Counted from the first letter of the stretch, positions 18,100 through 26,592 are shown. The stretch: DNA of 64,000 bases from Costertonia aggregata (GCF_013402795.1 NZ_CP058595.1:3016001-3080000), one strand, 5' to 3'. The notes: generated by a model not told the origin, from the letters alone. Numbers and translations are program-made.

Positions 18100-18474
18100 C
18101 TAGTAGGCAATATTGAATTCTTGACAAGTCATTAGGTCAATCGTTCGCTCAGGTAGTGTTTGGTTTCTAACAATGCAGGTCCCCTCACCACAGGTGGAAG
18201 TATCCAAAAGAGCATAAATGATTCTTTGCCCGGCCAATATATCACTGTTCGCACTTTCTCCAGGCCTAATGTTCAAATCGCCGGGAATGTTGCCCGACCT
18301 TGGTTCTTGGTCAAAGAATATTTTGAGGATACCCGTAAATCTCGAATTTTCGATAATTAGAGTACCGGTGTTTTTAGCTTCACAAGACATTGTTTCATCA
18401 TCCTTGCTGCAGGAAGAAAAAAGCAGAAGACCTGTAATGGATACAAATAATAAGGTGAATTTTGAAGTTGTCAT
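18100..18474 (-). CDS. Small lipoprotein preceding the cytolysin-like gene
   Basis: A 124-residue lipoprotein: signal peptide MTTSKFTLLFVSITGLLLFSSC with lipobox FSSC, then CSKDDE. The mature part has a beta-rich stretch (TGTLIIENSRFTGILKIFFD) and four further cysteines that could form disulphides. I do not recognise a family. The frame is open back to 18576, but that extension is made of the leader element shared with the other module, so I start at 18474. It is the first gene after the leader promoter and is followed within 27 bases by the cytolysin-like gene. It may be a partner, inhibitor or surface tether for that protein. Confidence 0.75.
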   Translation of the reverse strand: MTTSKFTLLFVSITGLLLFSSCSKDDETMSCEAKNTGTLIIENSRFTGILKIFFDQEPRSGNIPGDLNIRPGESANSDILAGQRIIYALLDTSTCGEGTCIVRNQTLPERTIDLMTCQEFNIAY

Positions 18475-18596
18475 AATCGTTTTGTTTTGTGGTTGAACTT
18501 CTTTTTTCGTTTTGTGTGACCTGCCCGGTAACAGTCTGCAGCCCTTGGCCGAGCAAGACCACAAAACGGTTGTCAATTAATGACACCACAAACCTA
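18475..18596 (-). promoter_or_regulatory. Promoter and structured 5' leader, copy 2 (cytolysin operon)
   Basis: The minus strand carries TAGGTTTG (plus 18589-18596), then about 110 nt of leader before the ATG at 18474. A 10-base outer stem joins 18558-18567 to 18484-18493. An inner 9-pair stem with two G-U pairs joins 18549-18557 to 18520-18528, and its loop carries the invariant AGGGCTGCAGAC. Sequence and pairing match copy 1 (14291-14413), with the inner stem preserved by partly different bases. I do not recognise it as a named riboswitch. Confidence 0.6.
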
Positions 18597-18627
18597 AAGC
18601 CTTGATTTTGAGTAATGAAAAAATGAA

Positions 18628-18679
18628 GGTGGACAAGAGGTGGACACCTTAAAAATAAATATGGGACAAGGGGTGGACA
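18628..18679 (-). repeat. Three GGTGGACA direct repeats in helical phase (operator candidate)
   Basis: GGTGGACA (plus strand) occurs exactly at 18628-18635, 18639-18646 and 18672-18679. The steps are 11 and 33 bases, both multiples of one DNA turn. They lie just after the stop of regulator B and 32 bases upstream of the -7 element of the cytolysin operon. Position and phasing suggest stacked binding of a DNA-binding protein on one face of the helix, most simply regulator B. Confidence 0.55.
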
Positions 18680-18698
18680 GCTTCGAGAGCGCCAATAC

Positions 18699-20564
18699 TT
18701 AAAGGGATAACACTAAATCTTGTAAAGAGTCTTCTGTAGTGATATTAAGTTTTTTACGAAGCCGATATCGTGCTTTCTTAATTCCCTCTGAAGAAATATT
18801 TAAGATATTGGCAATCTCTTTGGAGGACAAATTCATCTTTAAAAGGGCCAATAAACGAAGTTCATTTGAAGTTATCTGAGGGTATTTTGCCTTTACGGTG
18901 CTATTAAAGTCTTTATGGACTTCCTCGAAATAGCGGGAAAAGTTTTTCCAATTATTATCATCTTGAAGGTCAAAATTGATTGATTGTATCAATTGATTGT
19001 ATCCGATTGTTGTATTCTCTTTTTCTTTTAGTTCTTGCGCTTTGGACTTAAGGTTTTCAAGGGTTTCATTTTTACGGGCAAGGTTCAAGGCATGCGTAGT
19101 CAATTCTTTCTTTTTAAAGTCCAGTTCAGCATCAACTTTTTCTTTTTCGAGTTTGTTGCGTTTCATTTTTTGGCGAATGGCATAAAAACCGATTAATGAT
19201 AGCAAAAGACCAATGCCCAATAATAATTTCTGAAGGTTACTAATAGACGCTTTTTGTTCCAATACCATAATCTCTTTGTCCTGTAGGGCAATTTTTTGTT
19301 CTTTTTTTTCAGTATCGTGAATAGCACGTAACTCCTCTATTTGTTTGGATTTTGTGATGTTAAACATGCTATCCTTAAAGATGACGAATTGTTTATGATC
19401 TTTTAGAGCCGTTTCATAATTTCCCAATTTGGAATGAATCGCCGATCTTTCTTGATATCCTGAGGAAATTAGACCAAGAACGCTGACGCTGTCGGCCAAA
19501 TCAAGCGCTTGATTTATATGGGCAAGCCCTTGCTTTGGTTTATTCATTTTGTTTTTAGTGATACCTTTAAGTAGTAGCGCTTGTGAAAGCTTTGCTTTAT
19601 CACCAACTGAGGTTAAAAGGCTAATACTCTCTTCTAAATTTACTAGCGATGAGTTATAATCACCTTTTTGAATATACAAACCTGCAATTGCCATTAAAGC
19701 AATACCAGAGGATGCAGGTTCATTTAGCTTTTGAAAAATGGCCAAACTTTGCTCTAATGAGCTTATTGCTGAATCTTTTTGTTTTAAACCTCCATATATT
19801 AAACCTAGATCATTTAAAGTTGCGGCTTCATAGAATTTATCGTTTTTATCTCTATAAATTTGAAGCGCTTCCAGATCATATTCCAAGGCCTTGGAAAAAT
19901 TTTTCTGAGCGCGTTCAATTGAAGAAAGAACAGATAAGGCATCTGCTTTTCGGATGGGATCATTAAATTTTTCGATGATTCGTAGCCCTTTTAAGACATC
20001 ATTGAGTGCCATTTTAAAATTGCCTTTTTGCATTTGCCAATCTCCACGTAGGGAATAAGCTTTCCCAATTTGGAATAGGGACGATGAATCTTTGACTTTT
20101 GTTTTGTAGTTAGCAATGTATTTTTCAAGTATTTTCAATGCTTCATCAAGATTGCCCAAACCACTTTGATTTATGGCCATCATGTAAATCACACTGTTTT
20201 CTCCTCTGAAATCATTCAATGATTTATAAAGGCTTTCGGCTTTTTTTAAATGATAAAAAGAAGAATCAGGTTTGCCATAATTATAAAAATACACTCCTTT
20301 ATGGAAGTTAGCATCTGCCAGGCCCTTTTTGAAATCTAGTTTTTTTGAAAGCTTAAGTTCTTCATCGGCAGAAGAAAAAGCCATTTTTGGGTTATTGTAA
20401 ATGGTTTCATGAAAAATGTTGCCGAGTGTAATAACTCTTACTGTATCTGATTTATGTGTGTCAAGAATTTTGCGAAGACTATCCAGTTTCTGATTTTGCT
20501 GGGCACAGAGCAGGGGAGATATGACACAAACGAACAAAAACCAGCATACAAGTTTAGTTTTCAT
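18699..20564 (-). CDS. Membrane-anchored TPR / LuxR-type HTH transcriptional regulator (B)
   Basis: A 621-residue paralogue of regulator A with the same layout: signal peptide MKTKLVCWFLFVCVISPLLC, periplasmic TPRs to about residue 400, a transmembrane helix (LLLGIGLLLSLIGFYAIRQ), a coiled coil and a C-terminal LuxR-type HTH (LKMNLSSKEIANILNISSE, then GIKKARYRLRKK). The TPR half is much more diverged from A than the membrane-to-HTH half, as expected if the two sense different signals but bind related DNA. It ends just before the GGTGGACA repeats and the cytolysin operon promoter, so that operon is its probable target. Confidence 0.85.
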   Translation of the reverse strand: MKTKLVCWFLFVCVISPLLCAQQNQKLDSLRKILDTHKSDTVRVITLGNIFHETIYNNPKMAFSSADEELKLSKKLDFKKGLADANFHKGVYFYNYGKPDSSFYHLKKAESLYKSLNDFRGENSVIYMMAINQSGLGNLDEALKILEKYIANYKTKVKDSSSLFQIGKAYSLRGDWQMQKGNFKMALNDVLKGLRIIEKFNDPIRKADALSVLSSIERAQKNFSKALEYDLEALQIYRDKNDKFYEAATLNDLGLIYGGLKQKDSAISSLEQSLAIFQKLNEPASSGIALMAIAGLYIQKGDYNSSLVNLEESISLLTSVGDKAKLSQALLLKGITKNKMNKPKQGLAHINQALDLADSVSVLGLISSGYQERSAIHSKLGNYETALKDHKQFVIFKDSMFNITKSKQIEELRAIHDTEKKEQKIALQDKEIMVLEQKASISNLQKLLLGIGLLLSLIGFYAIRQKMKRNKLEKEKVDAELDFKKKELTTHALNLARKNETLENLKSKAQELKEKENTTIGYNQLIQSINFDLQDDNNWKNFSRYFEEVHKDFNSTVKAKYPQITSNELRLLALLKMNLSSKEIANILNISSEGIKKARYRLRKKLNITTEDSLQDLVLSL

Positions 20565-20738
20565 ATAGGTTTGGTTTCCTTAAAGGTACATTTTTTTACC
20601 CGTAATAGCGGTAGAGTCGATAATAAGGCTGAAAGTTATTTCCGAAGCTGTTTTGAATCAGTGGTAATAAGTATTTTTTTTGTTAAAAACCTATCACAAA
20701 TATCCCGAAAGATTACTTTCTGAAAATTTTCAATTTGC

Positions 20739-20746
20739 TATTTTTG
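20739..20746 (+). promoter_or_regulatory. -7 element of guaA, 3 bases from the start codon
   Basis: TATTTTTG matches TAnnTTTG. Only three bases separate it from the ATG at 20750, which would make the transcript start at or next to the A of the start codon (leaderless). Confidence 0.5.
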
Positions 20747-20749
20747 CCC

Positions 20750-22279
20750 ATGCAAAACAACGTCCTTATTCTAGATTTTGGTTCTCAGTATACACAGCTC
20801 ATCGCCAGACGGGTTCGGGAACTGAATATTTTCTGTGAAATAAAGCCTTTTAACAAATTACCGCAAGACCTTTCGAGTTACAAGGCGGTTATACTTTCGG
20901 GCTCACCGTTCTCGGTGCGTGCAGAAGATGCCCCTCATACGGACCTTTCTCGAATAAAAGGGAAAAAACCGTTACTTGGTGTTTGCTATGGGGCACAATA
21001 TCTCGCCCATTTCAATGGCGGTAATGTAGAGAAGTCCAATACGAGGGAGTATGGTAGGGCGAATTTATCCACAGTAAAAGAAAGTCCATTTCTAAAAAAT
21101 ATTGGCTCGGGGAGCCAAGTTTGGATGAGCCATGCGGATACCATAAAAAAACTACCGGAAAATACCACGCTTTTGGCCAGTACACACGACGTTGAAAATG
21201 CGGCTTTTAAGTTTAATGGAGAAGAGACCTACGGAATACAATTTCACCCAGAAGTGTATCATTCTACAGATGGTAAACAATTATTGGAGAATTTTTTAGT
21301 TCATATATCAGGGGTTGAACAAACTTGGACGCCCGACGCTTTCGTAGAGACTACAGTTTCAGCACTGAAGGAGAAAATCGGTAACGATAAAGTAATCTTG
21401 GGCTTGTCCGGAGGGGTTGATTCTACCGTTGCTGCCGTTTTGCTCCACAAAGCGATCGGCAAACATCTACACTGTATTTTCGTAAATAACGGTCTTTTGC
21501 GAAAAAACGAGTTTGTTGATGTTTTGAAAAAGTACGAGGGTATGGGGCTCAACGTAAGAGGTGTTGATGCTTCGGCACGTTTTTTGGATGCTTTGGCAGG
21601 AGAAAGCGACCCCGAAAAAAAGCGAAAGATTATAGGGCGTGTTTTTATTGAAGTTTTTGATGATGAAGCACATAGGGTAGAAAACGCCAAATGGTTGGCC
21701 CAGGGCACAATTTATCCGGATGTCATAGAGTCGGTCTCGGCAACCGGTGGCCCATCGGCGACCATCAAAAGTCATCATAATGTGGGTGGCCTACCGGATT
21801 TTATGAAATTAAAGGTAGTGGAACCCTTAAAAATGTTATTTAAAGATGAAGTGCGTAGAGTAGGGGCTAGTATGAATGTTGGTGATGAACGCTTGGGTAG
21901 GCATCCTTTTCCAGGACCGGGGTTGGCCATAAGAATTTTAGGGGATATTACTCCGGAAAAAGTGAATATCCTACAGGAAGTCGACCATATTTTTATACAG
22001 GGTTTACGCGATTGGGGGCTTTACGATAAGGTTTGGCAGGCTGGAGCTATGCTCTTGCCCGTAAATAGTGTAGGTGTAATGGGCGACGAGCGCACTTATG
22101 AAAAATGTGTAGCTTTACGTGCCGTTGAAAGTACCGACGGTATGACGGCAGACTGGGTAAATCTACCCTATGAATTTTTGCAAAAAACATCAAATGATAT
22201 CATAAACAAAGTGCCAGGTGTAAATAGGGTAGTGTACGATATAAGTTCCAAACCACCGGCAACCATTGAATGGGAATAA
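20750..22279 (+). CDS. guaA: GMP synthase (glutamine-hydrolysing)
   Basis: A 509-residue enzyme converting XMP to GMP. The N-terminal class I glutamine amidotransferase has its nucleophile in [12 protein letters not shown] and the catalytic His/Glu in QFHPEVYHS. The ATP-pyrophosphatase domain has the P-loop [13 protein letters not shown]. The C-terminal dimerisation domain carries [11 protein letters not shown] and ends IEWE, as family members do. I use ATG 20750 rather than the in-frame ATG five codons upstream, because homologues begin MQNN-like and a -7 element lies just before it. It heads a run of four plus-strand genes. Confidence 0.95.
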   Translation: MQNNVLILDFGSQYTQLIARRVRELNIFCEIKPFNKLPQDLSSYKAVILSGSPFSVRAEDAPHTDLSRIKGKKPLLGVCYGAQYLAHFNGGNVEKSNTREYGRANLSTVKESPFLKNIGSGSQVWMSHADTIKKLPENTTLLASTHDVENAAFKFNGEETYGIQFHPEVYHSTDGKQLLENFLVHISGVEQTWTPDAFVETTVSALKEKIGNDKVILGLSGGVDSTVAAVLLHKAIGKHLHCIFVNNGLLRKNEFVDVLKKYEGMGLNVRGVDASARFLDALAGESDPEKKRKIIGRVFIEVFDDEAHRVENAKWLAQGTIYPDVIESVSATGGPSATIKSHHNVGGLPDFMKLKVVEPLKMLFKDEVRRVGASMNVGDERLGRHPFPGPGLAIRILGDITPEKVNILQEVDHIFIQGLRDWGLYDKVWQAGAMLLPVNSVGVMGDERTYEKCVALRAVESTDGMTADWVNLPYEFLQKTSNDIINKVPGVNRVVYDISSKPPATIEWE

Positions 22280-22280
22280 T

Positions 22281-24458
22281 ATGAACAATACAATTTTGAA
22301 GTGTCTTTTTTCCGGATTATTTATGCTGTTCTTAGGCTTTGGTGCCAACGCTCAGGAGTTTGCCACACATCCGGTAAAAAAAGGGGAAACTATACAGGGA
22401 ATCGCTAAAAAATACAATCTTGGCATTGCCGAGATTTTATCCTATAACAAAGAGGTAAAAGCTGATGAAACCTTAAAACCGAATACTATTTTGGTTATTC
22501 CCCTGAAAAGGGAAAACCCAACAAATGCATCATCTGCCGGTGCACCAGATGTGGCAGCCCTTTTGAAAAGTATACAGCAAGACTCGTTGGTAAAAAGAAA
22601 ACCCATTGGTTTTACCTCGCACAAGGTCAGGAAAAGAGAAACGCTGTACGGTATAGCAAAACGTTACAACGTAACACAGGATGAGCTTAAAAAATACAAT
22701 AAAGAACTCTACGCAAGCCAGCTCAGAAAAAAGATGATTTTGCGTATACCCAAATATAAGGGGGCTGGAGAGGGCGATGCTATTCTAGACCCCAATGATT
22801 ATGAAAAATACGTAGTGGCTCCGAAAGAGACCCGTTGGAGTATCGCACACAAATACGGCATTACCATAGATAGTTTGGTGACCCTCAATCCCCAACTACC
22901 CAAAAACACAACATATTTGGCCGAAGGTCAAGAACTGTTGATGCCCAAAATGAAAGGAGCTTCGATAAAACAACAAGATGTGCAGCTCTACACATCCTAC
23001 ACCGTACCCCCAAAACAGAATTTTTATAGATTGGAACAGGAGTTTGGTGTAAAGGCCGATGAGATAGTACGCCTAAACCCAGAGATAACCCAAAGGGGAG
23101 GTCTTGAAGAGGGTATGGTAATTCGCATTCCCAAAAAGAAAGTGGATGTAGGGGAAATCAATACGGACAATTATATTTTTTACGAGGTAAAGCCCAAGCA
23201 AAATGAATTTAGGTTGACCCGCAAATTCGGTATGACCTGGGCAGAACTTACCGATTTGAACCCCGACTTGGCACAGGGATTAAAAGCTGGCATGATTCTT
23301 AAGCTCCCAAAAGATAAAGTGGGGGATTTTGAAGTGAAAAATTCCCTTGTTCTTGATAAAATCAATCTATTGGACAGTATCAATACGGTTAACCGTCCAA
23401 AGTTAATTTTCATGCTTCCCTTTCGTTTGGATAAAATAGATGTGAACAGTAAATCCGGGGCAAGAAAAATAATTCAGCGTAGAAATGACGTCAAGCTGAG
23501 TTTAGGTCTTTATACAGGTGCTATGGTAGCTTTGGATTCTATCAGCAAACTGGGCATTTCCGTTGATGTTAAAACCTATGACAATCAATTGGACATCAAT
23601 AAAACCAGGGAAATATTACGTAAAGAAAGATTAAATGACGTTAGTGCCATTGTCGGCCCTTTGGATGCGGAATCCTTGAAAGAAGTTGCGGTACAGGCCG
23701 CTTCGTTTGAAGTCCCGGTCATGGCACCGATCACTTCCGATAGCGATATTAGTTTAAAAAACGTTTATTTTTCTATCCCTACCGATGTTAAACTTCGTGA
23801 AAGACTATTTTCCTATATAGATAGTACTAGGGTAGACCAGAACATTATAATTGTTTCCGACGATAAGCACAAACCTGCTCAAGAAGCCATTATGGGCAAG
23901 TATCCCGATGCAAAGACCATAGCCATTAAACAGGATGAAAAAAATATTTCGATGAACATTAACAGGTTCACGGCCCTTCTCACTAAAAACAAAGAAAATT
24001 GGGTGTTTTTGGAAACCGATAACTTTAAAATGGTATCCAGTGTTATATCCATATTAAATTCAAACAATACGGATGACACCAAAATACGTCTGTTCACGAC
24101 CGACAAAAACAAAGCATTTGACAACGAGGTCATTTCATTATCACACTTATCAAACCTACAGTTTACATATCCGTCGGTTTATAAAGAAACAGTGAACGAT
24201 TCATTTAAAAGGGCGTATAGGAACAAATTTGGTAGCGACCCGGACAAATATGCCACCAGGGGATTTGATATGACCTTTGATTTATTACTGAAACTGGCCT
24301 ATAAGAACAACTTATACCAAGCTTCCAAAATTGTTGGGCTAACCGAGTATACGGGAAACAAATTCAATTACGCAAAAGATTATTCATCTGGCTTTTTTAA
24401 TACGGCATCCTATATAATGATGTACGATGCCATGCGTATCAAAGAAGTAAAACTATAA
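22281..24458 (+). CDS. Exported protein with five LysM domains and a periplasmic-binding-protein-like domain
   Basis: A 725-residue exported protein. A signal peptide (LFSGLFMLFLGFGANAQ) precedes five LysM peptidoglycan-binding repeats of about 45 residues spread over residues 25-350, for example HPVKKGETIQGIAKKYNLG, HKVRKRETLYGIAKRYNVT and EVKPKQNEFRLTRKFGMT. The last 370 residues (from PKLIFMLPFRLDKID) resemble a type I periplasmic ligand-binding fold, with a YDNQLDINKTREILR stretch and VSAIVGPLDAES. It probably sits on peptidoglycan and may bind a small ligand or regulate a wall enzyme, as LpoA-type proteins do; the role is inferred. It starts one base after the guaA stop, so the two are surely co-transcribed. 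The ATG inside the guaA 3' end (22266) is rejected. Confidence 0.85.
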   Translation: MNNTILKCLFSGLFMLFLGFGANAQEFATHPVKKGETIQGIAKKYNLGIAEILSYNKEVKADETLKPNTILVIPLKRENPTNASSAGAPDVAALLKSIQQDSLVKRKPIGFTSHKVRKRETLYGIAKRYNVTQDELKKYNKELYASQLRKKMILRIPKYKGAGEGDAILDPNDYEKYVVAPKETRWSIAHKYGITIDSLVTLNPQLPKNTTYLAEGQELLMPKMKGASIKQQDVQLYTSYTVPPKQNFYRLEQEFGVKADEIVRLNPEITQRGGLEEGMVIRIPKKKVDVGEINTDNYIFYEVKPKQNEFRLTRKFGMTWAELTDLNPDLAQGLKAGMILKLPKDKVGDFEVKNSLVLDKINLLDSINTVNRPKLIFMLPFRLDKIDVNSKSGARKIIQRRNDVKLSLGLYTGAMVALDSISKLGISVDVKTYDNQLDINKTREILRKERLNDVSAIVGPLDAESLKEVAVQAASFEVPVMAPITSDSDISLKNVYFSIPTDVKLRERLFSYIDSTRVDQNIIIVSDDKHKPAQEAIMGKYPDAKTIAIKQDEKNISMNINRFTALLTKNKENWVFLETDNFKMVSSVISILNSNNTDDTKIRLFTTDKNKAFDNEVISLSHLSNLQFTYPSVYKETVNDSFKRAYRNKFGSDPDKYATRGFDMTFDLLLKLAYKNNLYQASKIVGLTEYTGNKFNYAKDYSSGFFNTASYIMMYDAMRIKEVKL

Positions 24459-24463
24459 GCTAT

Positions 24464-24868
24464 ATGACATCAAAAGTCACTTATACCGGAAGCCTGAGAA
24501 CAACTTGTACACATCTGCGTTCGGGTAACGAGTTTATTACCGATGCCCCAATTGACAATAGCGGTCTGGGCGAAGCTTTTTCACCTACTGATACCGTTGC
24601 AACAGGATTGGCCAGTTGTATGTTGACCGTTATGGGTATAAAAGCAAATAGTCTAGAGGTAGATTTAAAAGATTCGGTTGCCGAGGTTACCAAGCATATG
24701 GCATCTGACCCAAGGCGAATTTCAAAAATAGAAATAAAATTCACCCTACCTTCGGACATTTCCCCAAAGCATAGAAAAATACTGGAAAATACAGCAAATA
24801 CTTGTCCGGTACACTACAGCTTGCATCCAGATATTGAAAAAACAATATCCTATAATTGGGAACTTTGA
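24464..24868 (+). CDS. OsmC/Ohr-family protein
   Basis: A 134-residue cytosolic protein of the OsmC superfamily. The two redox cysteines of the family are present: one in TGLASCMLTVMGIKA (near residue 52) and one in NTCPVHYSLHPDI (near 115). OsmC-type proteins reduce organic peroxides with a Cys pair. The start is 5 bases after the LysM gene stop and its 3' end overlaps the next gene by 4 bases. Confidence 0.88.
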   Translation: MTSKVTYTGSLRTTCTHLRSGNEFITDAPIDNSGLGEAFSPTDTVATGLASCMLTVMGIKANSLEVDLKDSVAEVTKHMASDPRRISKIEIKFTLPSDISPKHRKILENTANTCPVHYSLHPDIEKTISYNWEL

Positions 24869-25395
24869 AAACCAGGTTCTTTTTTATTTTTTTAATATGG
24901 ACCTTTTTTGGTTTTTCCCAAGAGAAGGAGGTTTTATGGAATTCAAAAAAAAGGTTGAGTTGGAAGGATTTTAAAGCAGCCCCACCAAAGAACGCCAGGG
25001 CTGCAGCGACCACGGCCAGTGGTATTACCTACGAGTTTTCCTCAACGCATAAAGGTGCCGAGGTATTGGTAGAATATGAAATAAGTACGTTTTTTTACCC
25101 CTATAAATCTTGGTATCAACCCAATTTGGCCAACGATATCATTTTAAGCCATGAGCAACTACATTTTGATATTTCAGAACTTTTTGCCCGTAAAATGCGG
25201 AAAGAAATGTCCCGGACCAAATTCACCGAGAATGTAAAGTCAGAGGTGAGGGGTATTTATCGGCGTATATTGAAAGAACTGAAGGATTTTCAAAACATGT
25301 ATGATGATGACACCAATTTTTCTAGAAATACCGAGAATCAATTGCTATGGAACAAAAGAATAGCCGAAGCGTTGCAAAGACAAGAACAGTATTAA
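24865..25395 (+). CDS. DUF922-type putative secreted zinc protease
   Basis: A 176-residue exported protein. The start is a TTG overlapping the OsmC stop as TTGA, which gives a signal peptide KTRFFFIFLIWTFFGFSQ and suggests coupled translation; a TTG nine bases upstream is the alternative. The mature part has LSWKDFKAAPP at its N terminus and the zinc-protease motif HEQLHFD (HExxH). This is the DUF922 pattern, small predicted secreted metalloproteases of Bacteroidota. The gene converges on the TIM-barrel gene with the last 4 bases shared. Confidence 0.8.
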   Translation: MKTRFFFIFLIWTFFGFSQEKEVLWNSKKRLSWKDFKAAPPKNARAAATTASGITYEFSSTHKGAEVLVEYEISTFFYPYKSWYQPNLANDIILSHEQLHFDISELFARKMRKEMSRTKFTENVKSEVRGIYRRILKELKDFQNMYDDDTNFSRNTENQLLWNKRIAEALQRQEQY

Positions 25396-26258
25396 ACATC
25401 ACAAGTCAAAAACCCATGTTTCAACGCTTCTATTTTGTCGTCCCAAGTTGGTATAAATTCCTGTGCTAGATATCCTTCAAAACCGGTAGCGATAATTGCT
25501 TTAATGATCGCAGGATAATTAAGTTCTTGGGTCTCGTCAATTTCATGTCTTCCCGGAACGCCAGCGGTGTGGTAATGTCCAAAATATTCATGGTTGTTTT
25601 GTATGGAGCGTATGATGTCACCTTCCTGTATCTGCATATGGTATATGTCAAACAACAATTTAAAGTTGTCCGAACCTAGTTTTTGGCACAGTTCTATGCC
25701 CCAAGCAGAGGTGTCGCACATATAATCGGCATGGTCGATTTGGTTGAAGAGTTCCATTTGAATTACGACACCGTGCTTTTCTGCCATGGGCATTATTTTT
25801 TTGAGCCCGTCAACACAATTTTGCATCCCTACTTGGTCGTTCATCCCTCTTCGGTTACCACTAAAACAAATGAGGTTGGTATAACCTGCCTTTGCTACTT
25901 TAGGTATCATTTCGGAATAGCTTTTTACGAGAGTTTGATGGTATTTTGGGTCGTTCCAACCCTCGGTAAGGGTTATTTCGGCACCATTGCACATAGAACA
26001 ATGTATGTCATATTTCTTAAGTAAAGGCCAACCTTCGGGCCCTATCAAATCTATCGCCCTAATACCCAAACTATTAAGCGTTTTCAAAAAATCTTCTAAA
26101 GGTATGTCCCCAAAACACCATTGGCAAACGCTGTGTTTTATGTTATTTTTTAACTGAAATTTTTTGCTCAGTTCTTTTTTTGTGTTGCCTTCCGCTTTAC
26201 ATGCCAATAGCCCTGCCGAAACCGTTGCAGTGGTCGTGATAAACTTTCTTCTTTTCAT
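25392..26258 (-). CDS. Exported hydroxypyruvate-isomerase-like TIM-barrel protein
   Basis: A 288-residue protein of the xylose-isomerase-like TIM-barrel (AP endonuclease family 2) group, closest in feel to hydroxypyruvate isomerase. The N terminus (MKRRKFITTT, then GLLAC) has a twin-arginine motif followed by a possible lipobox, so it is probably exported folded by Tat. Barrel motifs include MELFNQIDHADYMC (metal-ligand glutamate), LLFDIYHMQIQEGD and GHYHTAGVPGRHEID. The true substrate is unknown. It ends convergent with the DUF922 gene. Confidence 0.82.
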   Translation of the reverse strand: MKRRKFITTTATVSAGLLACKAEGNTKKELSKKFQLKNNIKHSVCQWCFGDIPLEDFLKTLNSLGIRAIDLIGPEGWPLLKKYDIHCSMCNGAEITLTEGWNDPKYHQTLVKSYSEMIPKVAKAGYTNLICFSGNRRGMNDQVGMQNCVDGLKKIMPMAEKHGVVIQMELFNQIDHADYMCDTSAWGIELCQKLGSDNFKLLFDIYHMQIQEGDIIRSIQNNHEYFGHYHTAGVPGRHEIDETQELNYPAIIKAIIATGFEGYLAQEFIPTWDDKIEALKHGFLTCDV

Positions 26259-26307
26259 TTGTGGTGTATTTTGAGAAATCTAAAGATATAATTTATAGAT
26301 TTATAAA

Positions 26308-26547
26308 GTGGAGATACAGCCCAACAAAGAAAAACTTATAGAATTGGCACATTACAAAATGCCATTTGGTAAATTCAAAGGCAGTTATCTGGTAAACTTG
26401 CCCGAGCCCTATTTGGTCTGGTTTAAAAATAAAGGCTTCCCACAAGGAAAGTTGGGCACTATGCTTCAAACAATGTATGAAATAAAGATAAATGGATTGG
26501 AGCCCCTGATCCATAAGATTCAAAAAGATTATCCCGCTGTAAGATAG
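26308..26547 (+). CDS. DUF3820-family small protein
   Basis: A 79-residue cytosolic protein with the family motif MPFGKFKGSYLVNLPEPYL followed by WFKNKGFP. The start is GTG at 26308; no ATG is available in frame. DUF3820 proteins are widespread in Bacteroidota and have no firm function; the motif resembles one seen in nuclease-associated small domains. Confidence 0.75.
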   Translation: MEIQPNKEKLIELAHYKMPFGKFKGSYLVNLPEPYLVWFKNKGFPQGKLGTMLQTMYEIKINGLEPLIHKIQKDYPAVR

Positions 26548-26551
26548 ATTA

Positions 26552-26592
26552 AAAAGGTCAAGGTCGGCGTAGTACGCCGACCTTGACCTTTT
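26552..26592. terminator. Strong bidirectional terminator
   Basis: A 19-base perfect stem with a 3-base loop (AAAAGGTCAAGG... at 26552-26570 pairing with 26574-26592), flanked by A and T runs. It lies between the convergent DUF3820 and TSP3-repeat genes and can serve both. Confidence 0.9.

Noticed and set aside
18475-18576. A 34-codon open extension upstream of the small lipoprotein start.
   Set aside because: It is the leader element shared with the aerolysin-like gene, where the matching frame has an in-frame TAG before the start; the lipoprotein signal peptide begins at 18474.
22266-22280. An ATG inside the guaA 3' end as the LysM protein start.
   Set aside because: The ATG at 22281 gives a better signal peptide and no overlap.
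25392-26258. Xylose isomerase.
   Set aside because: Too short, and exported by a Tat-like signal; the motifs fit the hydroxypyruvate-isomerase-like group.
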